64,000 bases of DNA from the NCBI GenBank assembly GCA_026129135.1, contig JAHCIQ010000005.1, positions 62,001 to 126,000 on the forward strand, given 5' to 3'. The notes under the pieces were generated by a model that was given only the letters and a program-made list of their open reading frames with translations, was not told the DNA's origin and ran no database searches. This document shows, one piece after another, positions 9,319 through 18,283 of the stretch. The DNA is from Cyanobacteria bacterium TGS_CYA1. Lineage in GTDB: Bacteria > Cyanobacteriota > Vampirovibrionia > Obscuribacterales > Obscuribacteraceae. The first letter of the stretch is position 1. Every line of letters starts with the position of its first letter. A program made the position numbers and the translations under genes.

Positions 9319-9342
9319 AAGTTCCCGCCAGGGCGGGAACTT
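9319..9342 (-). terminator. Perfect hairpin between tsf and pyrH
   Basis: An 11-base-pair perfect inverted repeat with a two-base loop (arms AAGTTCCCGCC and GGCGGGAACTT) lies about 40 bases past the tsf stop and 80 bases before pyrH. Read on the minus strand it is followed by TTTGCTTATA. That is a poor T-run, so it may be an attenuator or mRNA stabiliser separating rpsB-tsf from pyrH-frr rather than a full terminator. Confidence 0.5.
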
Positions 9343-9381
9343 CGAGTGCTTAATTTGAACTTTGGCTTCCAGTTGAAAGCC

Positions 9382-10266
9382 TTATTCTTCGCCGAGTATA
9401 TACAGCGAATATTGAACAGGCTTTAGCTCTACGCCCATTTCTTTGCTCTTTGCGCCAAGATACTGGCTGACCAATTGACCTGGATCTTTGACGAAAGGTT
9501 GCTCGAGGAAGCAACGCTCAGCCATGATTTTGTCTACGCGACCTTGAACAATTTTCTCGACCATTTCTGGTTTTTTGCTTGCCAGGTCGGCTTTGCCAGA
9601 TTCGATGCGCTTTTCTTCAGCAATAACATCGGCTGGAACTTCTTCCTTGCTCATATAAGTAGGCTTGGTCGAAACGATGTGCATAGCCAATTCGCGAGCG
9701 ACAGCAGCTCCCGATTCAGGAACTTTTTTGTCTGAGGTCAATTTGAGCAATGCGCCCATTTTGCCACCCAGAGTGTGGAGATACTGACCGATGACGCCTT
9801 CGCCTGATTCGATTTGCAACATGCTGACGCGTTTTACTTGCATGTTTTCGCCAGTTTTGGCTACTGCAGCAGTAATCATTTCGCCAACTGTACCGCTTCC
9901 GCCTTTTGCTTTAGCAGCAAGAACAGCATCAACAGTGGTTGCGTTTGCATCAAGTGCAGATTCTGCAATCTTGTTGCACAAAGCCACGAACTCTTCGTTT
10001 TTTGCAACGAAGTCGGTTTCGCAGTTGACTTCAACCAATACGGCTTTTTTGCCGCTTGGGTCTACACTGCCTACTACCAGACCTTCAGATGTGGCACGCG
10101 ACGATTTTTTGCTTGCCGAAGCAACGCCTTTCTGTCTCAGCCACTCGAAAGCTTTGTCGAAATCGCCAGAGCTTTCTACCAAAGCTTTTTTGCAATCCAT
10201 CATTGCCGCTCCGGACTTTTCTCTCAGCTCTTTGACCATGGAAGCAGAGATTTCTACCATTTGCAT
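9382..10266 (-). CDS. tsf: Elongation factor Ts
   Basis: EF-Ts exchanges GDP for GTP on EF-Tu during translation. The N-terminal UBA-like domain carries VKELREKSGAAMMDCKKAL. It is followed by the core with VEVNCETDFVAKNEEF, the signature for Tu contact, and the C-terminal QPFVKDP module. Length 294 is typical of the long form. AAGAGG sits just before the ATG at 10266, which also gives an extra Met-Gln before the conserved MVEISASMV. It follows rpsB by about 50 bases. Confidence 0.97.
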   Translation of the reverse strand: MQMVEISASMVKELREKSGAAMMDCKKALVESSGDFDKAFEWLRQKGVASASKKSSRATSEGLVVGSVDPSGKKAVLVEVNCETDFVAKNEEFVALCNKIAESALDANATTVDAVLAAKAKGGSGTVGEMITAAVAKTGENMQVKRVSMLQIESGEGVIGQYLHTLGGKMGALLKLTSDKKVPESGAAVARELAMHIVSTKPTYMSKEEVPADVIAEEKRIESGKADLASKKPEMVEKIVQGRVDKIMAERCFLEQPFVKDPGQLVSQYLGAKSKEMGVELKPVQYSLYILGEE

Positions 10267-10316
10267 AATTACCTCTTAAATATTTTGATTAGTGAATGAT
10301 CTACTGATTAGAGGAC

Positions 10317-11126
10317 CTAAACTGAAACTTCTTGCTCTTCGCCTTCGCTGTCTGAGCTTGTCTCATCCAGGTCTTGAGCAGCAGGAATTTCAACGTTCGA
10401 AACTGTTGGCTCGACTGTAGGCTCTTCGTCGTTGCGTTGAGCACGAGCGAGGGCGCCTTCGATGATTGAGTCGGCAATTTTTCCGGTAATCAATTTGATT
10501 GAACGAATCGAATCATCATTTCCAGGAATGACATACGAGATGCCGTCTGGGTCGCAGTTCGTGTCTACGAGTGCAACGGTTGCGATGTCGCTTTTGATGG
10601 CTTCGGCAACAGCGATGAATTCGCGTTTCTGATCAACAATAAATAGAATGTCAGGACGACCGCGCATGGTTTTGATACCACCAAGCGATTTGTCCAGTTT
10701 GAGCCATTCGCGATTGAGCACGGCTTGTTCTTTTTTACCGCGACGGAAAAAGTCGCCGGTTTCTTTCATTTCTTCTAGCTCTTTCAAGCGGTTGATACGA
10801 AGACGAATGGTTTCGAAATTAGTCAACATGCCGCCTAACCAGCGACGATTGACGAAGTAAGCGCCACAACGTTTTGCTTCTTCTTCCACGATGTCAGCAG
10901 CTTGCTTTTTGGTTCCAACGAAAACGATGTTTCGCTTCTCCGAAGCAGATTTTCTTATGTATTCACAGGCTCTATCGAGAGCGCGGCTGGTTTTTTCCAG
11001 ATCTATAATGTAGATACCGTTGCGCTCGCCATAGATGTATGGGCGCATTTTGGGATTCCATCTACGGGTCTGGTGACCGAAGTGCACACCAGCTTCCATT
11101 AACTGCTTCATTGATGCAATAGACAA
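10317..11126 (-). CDS. rpsB: 30S ribosomal protein S2
   Basis: S2 is a late-binding small-subunit protein. The product begins [20 protein letters not shown], followed by [20 protein letters not shown], the [11 protein letters not shown] motif and the [19 protein letters not shown] segment. The start is a TTG at 11126 with AGGAG ten bases upstream; this matches the family N-terminus better than the ATG five codons later. A 40-residue Glu/Asp/Ser-rich tail ([14 protein letters not shown] end) extends the usual length of ~230 to 269. It leads the rpsB-tsf operon and has a long leader. Confidence 0.97.
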   Translation of the reverse strand: MSIASMKQLMEAGVHFGHQTRRWNPKMRPYIYGERNGIYIIDLEKTSRALDRACEYIRKSASEKRNIVFVGTKKQAADIVEEEAKRCGAYFVNRRWLGGMLTNFETIRLRINRLKELEEMKETGDFFRRGKKEQAVLNREWLKLDKSLGGIKTMRGRPDILFIVDQKREFIAVAEAIKSDIATVALVDTNCDPDGISYVIPGNDDSIRSIKLITGKIADSIIEGALARAQRNDEEPTVEPTVSNVEIPAAQDLDETSSDSEGEEQEVSV

Positions 11127-11413
11127 GGTTTTGTTTCTCCTAAGAAATACAGAGCTAAGCTCGAAAAGTCCCTACGACATTGAGTTCCATCAAAGACCAA
11201 AAATGTTTCGGTCTAGATGGACAGAACCTGCCGGCTTTGCCCGAACCGAAACAGGTCCAGATAGCCTAGCATTTTACCGCCTATATCATAAAGTTTTCTA
11301 GTCGATATACCGCTCGTCAGTCACACTCGGTAATCTATTCGATTTGTCTGTATCCCAAAACGCCCTGGCAAGACGGATTTGCGCTTGTATATTGCGTTTA
11401 GACATACTGTAAA
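11127..11413 (-). promoter_or_regulatory. Predicted rpsB promoter and ~250-base leader with a long-range stem
   Basis: On the minus strand TTTACA (11408-11413) and TATACA (11386-11391) are 16 bases apart, a plausible promoter. That would give rpsB a leader of about 250 bases. Inside it, TGTTTCGGT at 11204-11212 and ACCGAAACA at 11245-11253 are perfect 9-base complements enclosing 32 bases that can fold further. Long structured leaders in other bacteria let S2 repress its own operon; that role here is inferred. Confidence 0.45.
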
Positions 11414-11456
11414 CCGTCTCGTAATTTTTGGAAAATGCTCCAAACAAGCCAATTTC

Positions 11457-11486
11457 TGGACATTTTTCGAAATTGATCGTTATAAT
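11457..11486 (+). promoter_or_regulatory. Predicted promoter for the HNH gene
   Basis: TGGACA (11457-11462) and a consensus TATAAT (11481-11486) are 18 bases apart. The start codon is 55 bases beyond the -10 box. It is divergent from the proposed rpsB promoter. Confidence 0.55.
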
Positions 11487-11540
11487 AATACAAGGTGAAT
11501 CCTGGTTAATTACAGATTCGTTAGTAGTCGAGGGTGCATA

Positions 11541-12047
11541 TTGTCTAAGGTTTTAGTGCTAAATGCTTCCTATGAGCCGCTTAACATATGTACATGGCGG
11601 CGTGCTGTTGTTCTTCTACTCAAAGGCAAAGCCGAGAGAATCGAACACAACGGCAAGATACTCTATGGCGATTTTCCCTTGCCCACGGTGATTAGGCTCA
11701 GGCATTACATCCGAATCCCGTACAAGGAGATTTCACTATCGCGGCGCAACATTCTGCACCGCGATAATTACATCTGTCAGTATTGCGGCGTCAAACGCCA
11801 TGACCTTACTATCGACCACATCATGCCTCGTTCTAGAGGCGGTATCGATTCCTGGGACAATGTCGTTGCAGCGTGTCTCAAATGCAACGTCAAAAAAGGC
11901 GACCGCACCCCACGCGAAGCCGGCATGGCTCTGATGTCATCGCCAAGGCGACCGCTTTCGCACGTGCATTTTGAAATTTCCAAATACACAAGTACTTCTC
12001 AAAATCCACAGACTAATTGGCAAAAGTACGTCATTGGCTTTTCTTAA
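11541..12047 (+). CDS. HNH endonuclease family protein
   Basis: The 168-residue protein starts MSKVLVLNASYEPLNICTWR, a start shared by a widespread small HNH family common in cyanobacteria and actinobacteria. The HNH/zinc site is complete: C79-x2-C82, IDH with H93, PRSRGG, N107 and C112-x2-C115. HNH proteins hydrolyse DNA phosphodiesters with one metal ion; the cellular substrate of this family is not established. The start is a TTG with GAGGG upstream. There is no methylase or mobile-element neighbour, so a restriction or homing role is not indicated. It precedes priA by 51 bases. Confidence 0.85.
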   Translation: MSKVLVLNASYEPLNICTWRRAVVLLLKGKAERIEHNGKILYGDFPLPTVIRLRHYIRIPYKEISLSRRNILHRDNYICQYCGVKRHDLTIDHIMPRSRGGIDSWDNVVAACLKCNVKKGDRTPREAGMALMSSPRRPLSHVHFEISKYTSTSQNPQTNWQKYVIGFS

Positions 12048-12059
12048 ATCTTTAAAGAT
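12048..12059. repeat. 12-base palindrome after the HNH stop codon
   Basis: ATCTTTAAAGAT begins on the base after the TAA stop of the HNH gene. It is perfectly self-complementary, but too short and without a T-run to be called a terminator. Confidence 0.3.
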
Positions 12060-12098
12060 AAGTCGATAAGGTAAAATTCAATCCGCATAGTTTTTTGT

Positions 12099-14708
12099 GT
12101 GGGTAAATTGGCTAGTTCAGTTTTTGCCAACATAGCCCTCGATATTGAGGCTCCTGAGTTACGAGATCGCCTGTTCACTTACGGCGTGCCTGATTTGCTG
12201 CAGGATCAAGTATTTGTTGGCTCTTGTGTTCTCGTGCCTTTCGGCAGACAGGGACAGAATGTCGTTTCTGGCTATGTAGTCTCGCTTGAAGATTCGACAG
12301 CCAAAGATTTTAAAGTGAAAGATGTTTTCGAGGTAATGGATGCCAGTCCATTCTTCGATTCTGAGTATATCGATTTTTTGCACTGGCTGGCGAATACTTA
12401 TTGCGCCAATCTGGCTGACGTAATTGCCGCAGCACTGCCTTCTTCCATTTCGCCAAGGCTCAAAAGGCGAGTGCGCCTGGTCGCCTCCGTCCTAAAAACT
12501 TCAACCGATAACGGTTCAAGTTTTAGATCCCCACCTGAAGGCGAGCGCCTTTTTTCAATTCTCGCCCAGAGCGGTGAATCCTCTCTCCTTGCGCTCAGAC
12601 GCCGATATCAGGACAGTACGAAAAGCAGTGCGAGCAGTTTCTACAAGGCTCTCAATTGGCTAAAACGTTCAGGCAACATCGAAGTACTTGCCGAAGCACA
12701 AGGAAAAGTACTTGCTAAATCTATCGATTTGGTGGAAATTGCACCAGATCTGGAAAACAAAGATTTAAAAATCAGCCCACGTCAACAAAAAATCATCGAC
12801 ACCCTCAAAGAACAAGAAGGCAAAATTCCTCTTGCTCAGCTTATTAAATTAGCCAGCACCACGAGCAATACCATAAAAAAAATGCATGAGTCTGGTTTGC
12901 TCGTCATTAGCAAAGAAGATTCCATTCGTGATCCTCTTCAAGCCTTCGCCTTCAAGCTTGATAAAAACAGCGCTCCAAAACAACTGACTGCTCACCAGAC
13001 CAAATGTTTGAGCGTACTTGAAAAAGAACTTGACCTCATTTTAAACAACGAACAGACGTTGTCACCAAAAGAGCCTGTAGCGCCATGGCTCTTGTTTGGA
13101 GTTACAGGTTCGGGCAAAACCGAAGTCTATTTGCAATTAATTGAAAAAACGGTAAAAAGCGGAAAAACAGTTTTAATAATGGTTCCCGAAATTGGTCTGA
13201 CTTCGCAACTTGTAAGTCTGTTGAATGACAGATTTCCTGAGCTTGTTTCGATCTGGCACAGCGCCGTTTCTGCTGGAGAAAGATTCGATACCTGGCGCAG
13301 AATCAGAGATGGCTCAGTCAAAATTCTGCTTGGAGCGCGCTCGGCGGTGCTTGCAAATATTCCCAATTTGGGATTGATTATCTTAGACGAAGAACATGAC
13401 TCAAGTTATAAGCAGACAAGTCCTAGCCCGCGCTATAACGCTAAAGACGTAGCGCTAGAAAAAGCACGACGCCATAATGCCCTTGTGTTATTTGGCAGCG
13501 CCACACCCGACCTTTCTACTTATTATCATGCTCGAAAAGCGAACAAAATATTGACTTTACCAGAGCGCGTGTTCAGTCAAAATATGCCTCAGATTAACGT
13601 TGTCGATATGAAAGAAGAAATGCGCCTGGGAAACAGAACCATTTTTTCCAAGGATTTGTTTTATGCCATAGAAGACCGACTGGAGCGCAAAGAACAAACC
13701 GTACTACTGGTCAATCGCCGTGGTTATGCCAGTCATGTTTTCTGCAGGGCATGCGGATATGTTGCTACGTGCAGGCATTGCAGCGTATCAATGGTCTTCC
13801 ACCGGTTTGCGCGACACGGCTCGAATCAAAAGCAAAAACCAGAACCATCGAACAAAGGCTTTTTATCCTGTCACCACTGTGGCTACGAGCGAGCCAATTT
13901 CAAACTTTGTCCTAATCCTGAATGTCAAAGCTCATTCATCAAAGAATATGGCCTTGGTACGCAAAAGGTCGAAGAACAAGTTCACGAGTGCTTTCCTACT
14001 GCGCGAGTAGTGCGTCTCGATAGTGACGTCACTTTGAAAAAAGGCGCGTTTCGAGACACCCTTGAATTATTCAAACGACACGAAGCAGACATTTTGATAG
14101 GCACCCAGATGGTGGCAAAAGGGCTTGACATAGCCAATGTCACACTTGTTGGCGTGCTTGCTGCAGACGCAGCTTTGAACATGCCAGATTACCGCAGCAC
14201 CGAGCGTGGATATCAGCTTTTGAGTCAGGTTGCGGGTCGAGCCGGAAGAGGCGAGCGCCCTGGCGAAGTCTATTTTCAATCTTACAACAACGAGCTTGAA
14301 ATATTTCAAGCCGTGAAAGAACACGACTTCGAGTCGTTTGCCCAAACCGAGCTTCAAAGTCGCGAATCATTTCACTATCCGCCTTTTGGTCGTCTCCTTC
14401 GAATCGTTTTCTCATCTCCTGACCAAAATCTGTGCATCCAAAAATGCGAAGAAATGGTCAAAGATATCGCGGAAACATTGAGAGAAAGAGCAAAAATCCC
14501 AGACAGCGAATTTGAAGTTTTAGGACCTGCCCCCTGCCTGGTCGAGCGAATACGAGGCAAATTCAGATATCATCTGATAGTCAAAATCTTCAGCTCCAGC
14601 GCAAATGCTTTTAGCGACCTGGTCGAATATTTACGAGCAAAAACCATTGGTACTATCGACAAGAATGTCCACATAGCGGTGGATGTGGACGCAATAGACT
14701 TGATTTGA
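12099..14708 (+). CDS. priA: Primosomal replication restart helicase PriA
   Basis: PriA rebuilds the primosome at stalled forks. The 869-residue protein has an N-terminal DNA-binding part, a winged-helix-like middle, and a superfamily 2 helicase core: Walker A GVTGSGKTEVYL, VPEIGLTSQ, LLGARSAV, the DEEH box LDEEHD, and GSATPD. The zinc-binding insert has CRACGYVATCRHC and CHHCGYE with a following C-x4-C. The late helicase motifs are ILIGTQMVAKGLD and LLSQVAGRAGRG. It starts with GTG at 12099. It leads a run into waaA and lpxK. The length exceeds the E. coli protein because of the middle insert. One copy of the AACCG motif lies inside the gene. Confidence 0.97.
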   Translation: MGKLASSVFANIALDIEAPELRDRLFTYGVPDLLQDQVFVGSCVLVPFGRQGQNVVSGYVVSLEDSTAKDFKVKDVFEVMDASPFFDSEYIDFLHWLANTYCANLADVIAAALPSSISPRLKRRVRLVASVLKTSTDNGSSFRSPPEGERLFSILAQSGESSLLALRRRYQDSTKSSASSFYKALNWLKRSGNIEVLAEAQGKVLAKSIDLVEIAPDLENKDLKISPRQQKIIDTLKEQEGKIPLAQLIKLASTTSNTIKKMHESGLLVISKEDSIRDPLQAFAFKLDKNSAPKQLTAHQTKCLSVLEKELDLILNNEQTLSPKEPVAPWLLFGVTGSGKTEVYLQLIEKTVKSGKTVLIMVPEIGLTSQLVSLLNDRFPELVSIWHSAVSAGERFDTWRRIRDGSVKILLGARSAVLANIPNLGLIILDEEHDSSYKQTSPSPRYNAKDVALEKARRHNALVLFGSATPDLSTYYHARKANKILTLPERVFSQNMPQINVVDMKEEMRLGNRTIFSKDLFYAIEDRLERKEQTVLLVNRRGYASHVFCRACGYVATCRHCSVSMVFHRFARHGSNQKQKPEPSNKGFLSCHHCGYERANFKLCPNPECQSSFIKEYGLGTQKVEEQVHECFPTARVVRLDSDVTLKKGAFRDTLELFKRHEADILIGTQMVAKGLDIANVTLVGVLAADAALNMPDYRSTERGYQLLSQVAGRAGRGERPGEVYFQSYNNELEIFQAVKEHDFESFAQTELQSRESFHYPPFGRLLRIVFSSPDQNLCIQKCEEMVKDIAETLRERAKIPDSEFEVLGPAPCLVERIRGKFRYHLIVKIFSSSANAFSDLVEYLRAKTIGTIDKNVHIAVDVDAIDLI
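12503..12516. repeat. Dispersed inverted-repeat motif AACCG-N4-CGGTT (copy 2)
   Basis: AACCGATAACGGTT lies inside priA, coding for Thr-Asp-Asn-Gly. It shares 16 identical bases (12499-12514) with the copy in the kinase gene at 24830. Confidence 0.4.
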
Positions 14709-14730
14709 TCAAAGGAGGACCGCAAAATTT

Positions 14731-16044
14731 ATGGTATCAGTAATGATACTACTTTATCAAATCGGTCTTACTGTGGTATTGATTCTGGCATCGCCTTTGC
14801 TTTTGTTTTCTAAAAAAGCACGTTTTGGAGTAAGCCAAAAGTTAGGCTTTATACCTCAATCTGCCAAAGCTTCATTAGCAACGTTAAAAGCGAACAATAC
14901 TCGTCCACTTTGGATTCATGCTGTTTCTGTGGGCGAATTCAACGCAGTCTTACCATTATTGAAAAAGCTCAGAGCGCAGATACCAGATTTGCCACTCTTC
15001 GTCACCACCACGACCGGAACTGGTCAAGCTATGGCAAAGGAGAAAGCTGGGGCATTTGCAACGGTAGCATATTTTCCATACGACCTTCCAGGCTCGGTCA
15101 ATGCCTGGCTCGACGCAGTCCAACCGGCGGCTTTCATGCTGGTAGAGACCGAAATTTGGCCAGGATTCGTACATGAATGTCACAAGCGAAAAATACCAGT
15201 GATGTCAGTCAATGCTCGCATGTCACCAAAGTCTTTCAGATCGTATTTCAAATTGAGATTTTTCTTCAAAGAAGTGCTTACCAAATTCACTTTTATCGGA
15301 GTGCAAAGCAAATCCGAGGCCGAACGCTTCGCATCGGTGCAGGGCAGCAATAAAAACATCGAAATTCTAGGCAACATCAAATTGGATGGTTTAACTTCCG
15401 ATACTACGAGTGGTGGTACACTCAGCGAGTATCTCAAAGGCAATGTCAATGATTTCTTCTTCACCGCTGGCTCTACACACGAAGGCGAAGAAGCTATTGT
15501 TCTTGATGCTCTCAAACATCTAATCGCTAACAAGTCAGACCAGGGTCCTGTACCCAAACTCGTGATTGCTCCACGACATCCCGAGCGCTTCGAACACGTG
15601 CGCAACCTCATTAAAGAAGCCGGTTTCAAGCCCAAATCTTTTTCTAAGCAAGAAAAACTCGAGCCAGGCGACCATGTCTTTCTACTAGATACTCTGGGCA
15701 AATTGATGGAATCGTATTCTATATCGCAACTGGCTTTCGTTGGTGGAACCCTGGTCAATATCGGAGGGCATAATGTGGCCGAACCGTTTGCTTTCAGTGT
15801 TCCGGTAGTTTGCGGACCATTCATTCAAAAAACACGCGACCTGGCAACTGCTCTGTCAGAAATAGACGCTTTGACTATAGCTCCAAATGTGGATGCATTC
15901 AAAACACAAGTAAAATATCTCTACGACCACAAAGACGAAGCCGTGCGCAAAGGCAATCTTGGAAAAAATTGGATCGACAAGAATCTGGGAGCCTGCGACA
16001 AAGCTCTTGCAGCGATACAACGGGTTTTAGCCAATGAGTCTTGA
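14731..16044 (+). CDS. waaA: 3-deoxy-D-manno-octulosonic acid (Kdo) transferase
   Basis: WaaA adds Kdo from CMP-Kdo to lipid A precursor at the inner membrane. After an N-terminal membrane anchor (MILLYQIGLTVVLILASPLLL) come the GT30 motifs: LWIHAVSVGEFNAVLPLL, TTTTGTGQAMA, the acidic VETEIWPGF with the catalytic Glu, SVNARMS, and C-terminal AGSTHEGEE and GGTLVNIGGHNVAEP for nucleotide-sugar binding. Length 437 is normal. AAAGGAGG lies 13 bases before the ATG. It overlaps lpxK by 11 bases. Its presence shows the cell is equipped for lipopolysaccharide. Confidence 0.95.
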   Translation: MVSVMILLYQIGLTVVLILASPLLLFSKKARFGVSQKLGFIPQSAKASLATLKANNTRPLWIHAVSVGEFNAVLPLLKKLRAQIPDLPLFVTTTTGTGQAMAKEKAGAFATVAYFPYDLPGSVNAWLDAVQPAAFMLVETEIWPGFVHECHKRKIPVMSVNARMSPKSFRSYFKLRFFFKEVLTKFTFIGVQSKSEAERFASVQGSNKNIEILGNIKLDGLTSDTTSGGTLSEYLKGNVNDFFFTAGSTHEGEEAIVLDALKHLIANKSDQGPVPKLVIAPRHPERFEHVRNLIKEAGFKPKSFSKQEKLEPGDHVFLLDTLGKLMESYSISQLAFVGGTLVNIGGHNVAEPFAFSVPVVCGPFIQKTRDLATALSEIDALTIAPNVDAFKTQVKYLYDHKDEAVRKGNLGKNWIDKNLGACDKALAAIQRVLANES

Positions 16045-17077
16045 ACTACCTAAATCAAAACTGGCAAAAGCACTTCTGGCGCCAGCAGCTCTAATTTACA
16101 AGACTTTGGTCAAGGCAAGAGCCAAGGCTTACGAAAATGGAATAGCATCCATTAATAAAGTCGAAGTTCCTGTAATAAGCGTGGGCAATATCACGGTTGG
16201 TGGCACAGGCAAAACTCCTATCACTATGTTTTTGGCTAAACAATTAATAGCTCAAGGGCGTAAAATTGCCATCCTAAGCCGTGGTTATAATCGAAAATCC
16301 AAATCAAATTTCGTTGTGGCAAGTGATGGCACTAAAATTTTATGTTCGGTGGAAGATTGCGGTGACGAACCATATATGATGGCACTGGAAGTTCCCCAGG
16401 CAGTTGTGATTTGCGGACGTTCTCGCTCGGCAATAGCGCGTTTAGCTATAGATCAATTCAAATGTGACACTCTACTGCTTGATGATGGATTTCAGCATAT
16501 ATTGTTGCATCGAGACATCAATATAGCATTGCTCGATTACCAGGACGATCTTGAAACAGAACAATTGCTCCCGGCAGGGAGGCTTCGTGAGCCAGTTTCC
16601 GCCTTGTCTCGTGCCACGCATGTAGTTATTACCAAAATCCCTTCAAATGCAGACAGTCTCAGAATAGAACGAATCAAAAACATAGTTCGTAAATACGCTC
16701 CTTCGTGTTCGATTTACTCTTGCCGTTTCAAACTCGAAAATACGCTCAAGACCCAAAATAAAACCGCGGTTGCCTTTGCAGGTATTGCAAGACCTGACCA
16801 ATTCTTTAGCGACCTTGAATCTTCAGACCTGAAAATCACCCTGCTTGCCAGACTTGCATACGAAGACCATCACTGGTACGACGATTTCGACATCAAGCGC
16901 ATTCGCGATACCCTGGAAGAAACAGGTTCCGATATCGGTTTGACTACATTAAAGGACCTGGCGAGACTCGAGTCTAGAAAAGCAGAACCACAGGTGGCAA
17001 AATTGCTCGAAAAGACAGTGGGAGTGGGTCTTCAAATTGACTGGATTGGCGACTCACTTATTTTAAGTATAAAATGA
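16034..17077 (+). CDS. lpxK: Tetraacyldisaccharide 4'-kinase
   Basis: LpxK phosphorylates the 4' position of the lipid A disaccharide. It has a membrane-facing N-terminal helix, a P-loop VPVISVGNITVGGTGKTPIT, the following LSRGYNRKSK, VEDCGDEPYMMA, the DDGFQHILLHRDINIALLD segment with the catalytic Asp, and PAGRLREP. At 347 residues it is of family length. The ATG lies within the last codons of waaA, so the two are translationally coupled. Kdo transfer and 4'-phosphorylation are adjacent steps of lipid A synthesis, which agrees with the pairing. Confidence 0.95.
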   Translation: MSLELPKSKLAKALLAPAALIYKTLVKARAKAYENGIASINKVEVPVISVGNITVGGTGKTPITMFLAKQLIAQGRKIAILSRGYNRKSKSNFVVASDGTKILCSVEDCGDEPYMMALEVPQAVVICGRSRSAIARLAIDQFKCDTLLLDDGFQHILLHRDINIALLDYQDDLETEQLLPAGRLREPVSALSRATHVVITKIPSNADSLRIERIKNIVRKYAPSCSIYSCRFKLENTLKTQNKTAVAFAGIARPDQFFSDLESSDLKITLLARLAYEDHHWYDDFDIKRIRDTLEETGSDIGLTTLKDLARLESRKAEPQVAKLLEKTVGVGLQIDWIGDSLILSIK

Positions 17078-17125
17078 ATATATTAAGTGCTAGTATCATT
17101 TTGTCCGGCCGACAGGAGCGAACTA

Positions 17126-18283
17126 ATGAATAGATCTTTAGCTCTGGTTTCACTGCTTTTAGCAGCCCAGAATCTGCCTTGCCTGGCGGCGAATCCTCCC
17201 ACTGGAGCAGGTGCCTCATACACGCAGGCTCAGACAGCAAGACGATATATGCCCAAATGGGTTTATTATGACAAGCTTGGTCTGGCAGCCTGGAACAAAG
17301 GCGAGCGCCCGGTAGCAAAAACTCACTGGGAATATGCCTTGAGTTTATGCGAAAACGATCTGCGGGGTAGACCAAAAGGCAGATTAGACAAGCAGACCAA
17401 AATCTGGATAAACGATCTCTTGACTCACATGACTTTTCTCATGAGTTATTACAATCAACCTACTGCGCAATCGATGAGAAATCTTTCTGCCAGAGAAGGC
17501 TTGATCAAGCTCAAAGAAGCGGTAGTTGAAGACATCGACAAAAAATTGCAATGGTTCGACAAGCTCGAATCATTTGCCAAAATGCTTGTCGGACGCGAAT
17601 GTTATATAGTCCAGGACTTCCGCATGCTTCGCGCCAAACAGCTCATGATGCAAGAGCAATACAGACGCGAAATTGCAGATTTGAAAGGCGTTCCGTACGT
17701 TCAGAAGCACGATGGCGACGGCTACAATTATGTAATTCAAGATGGTCGCGCAGTGAAAAAACCAGCCTGGTGGAAACAAGGGGCTGAAGTTCCTACCTGG
17801 AGACGTGACTATTTGAAAGTCGGCAGCAATGGACAACAATCCAACTCTTCTTCTCAACGTGGCAAAGCTACAACCGGTACAACGGGGGTGGGAACGATGG
17901 GAAGACCAAGTTGGTGGGACAAAGGAGACAAACCCGAAGTCCCTGGTGTGAGCTATGTTGGTGGCAAGCAATTTAAAAACGACAAGGTGGGATCCGACGG
18001 AACTATTTGGAATCCAGCCAAAGGCGACAGTTCTACCATGTGGGGCCAAGATCCTCACACTGAAAACTCCAAACCAAATAAATGGGGAACTCAGGCAGAG
18101 CGCAATCCTGCATTGGATTTAAACGCCAAACAAAAACCACCAAATTGGGGTGAGAACAATACTCCTAAAGACACATCCAGTACTGGCTGGGGCAATGGCG
18201 GTCAAGCATCGGACCAGCCCAAGAACCAAAATGGTGTCGGGGAAATTAATCCCAACACGCAGGGTGGCGATTACTGGAAGTGA
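17126..18283 (+). CDS. Exported tryptophan-rich repeat protein of unknown function
   Basis: The protein starts with a clear signal peptide (MNRSLALVSLLLAAQNLPCLA, cut near AA). I use the ATG at 17126 because AGGAG lies seven bases upstream; the longer frame from 17087 has no such site. Residues ~30-190 are helical and resemble a degenerate TPR or coiled region. From ~215 to the end the chain is low in complexity with spaced Trp pairs or Trp-Gly units: KPAWWKQG, PSWWDKGDK, IWNPAKG, MWGQDP, NKWGT, NWGEN, GWGNG, DYWK. No family is recognised. The last 13 bases overlap the convergent phosphatidyltransferase gene. It follows lpxK by about 50 bases and may be a cell-envelope protein (inference). 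Confidence 0.7.
   Translation: MNRSLALVSLLLAAQNLPCLAANPPTGAGASYTQAQTARRYMPKWVYYDKLGLAAWNKGERPVAKTHWEYALSLCENDLRGRPKGRLDKQTKIWINDLLTHMTFLMSYYNQPTAQSMRNLSAREGLIKLKEAVVEDIDKKLQWFDKLESFAKMLVGRECYIVQDFRMLRAKQLMMQEQYRREIADLKGVPYVQKHDGDGYNYVIQDGRAVKKPAWWKQGAEVPTWRRDYLKVGSNGQQSNSSSQRGKATTGTTGVGTMGRPSWWDKGDKPEVPGVSYVGGKQFKNDKVGSDGTIWNPAKGDSSTMWGQDPHTENSKPNKWGTQAERNPALDLNAKQKPPNWGENNTPKDTSSTGWGNGGQASDQPKNQNGVGEINPNTQGGDYWK

Noticed and set aside
15180..15824. 214-residue minus-strand frame opposite waaA.
   Set aside because: waaA motifs are continuous on the plus strand; the antisense frame has no domain.
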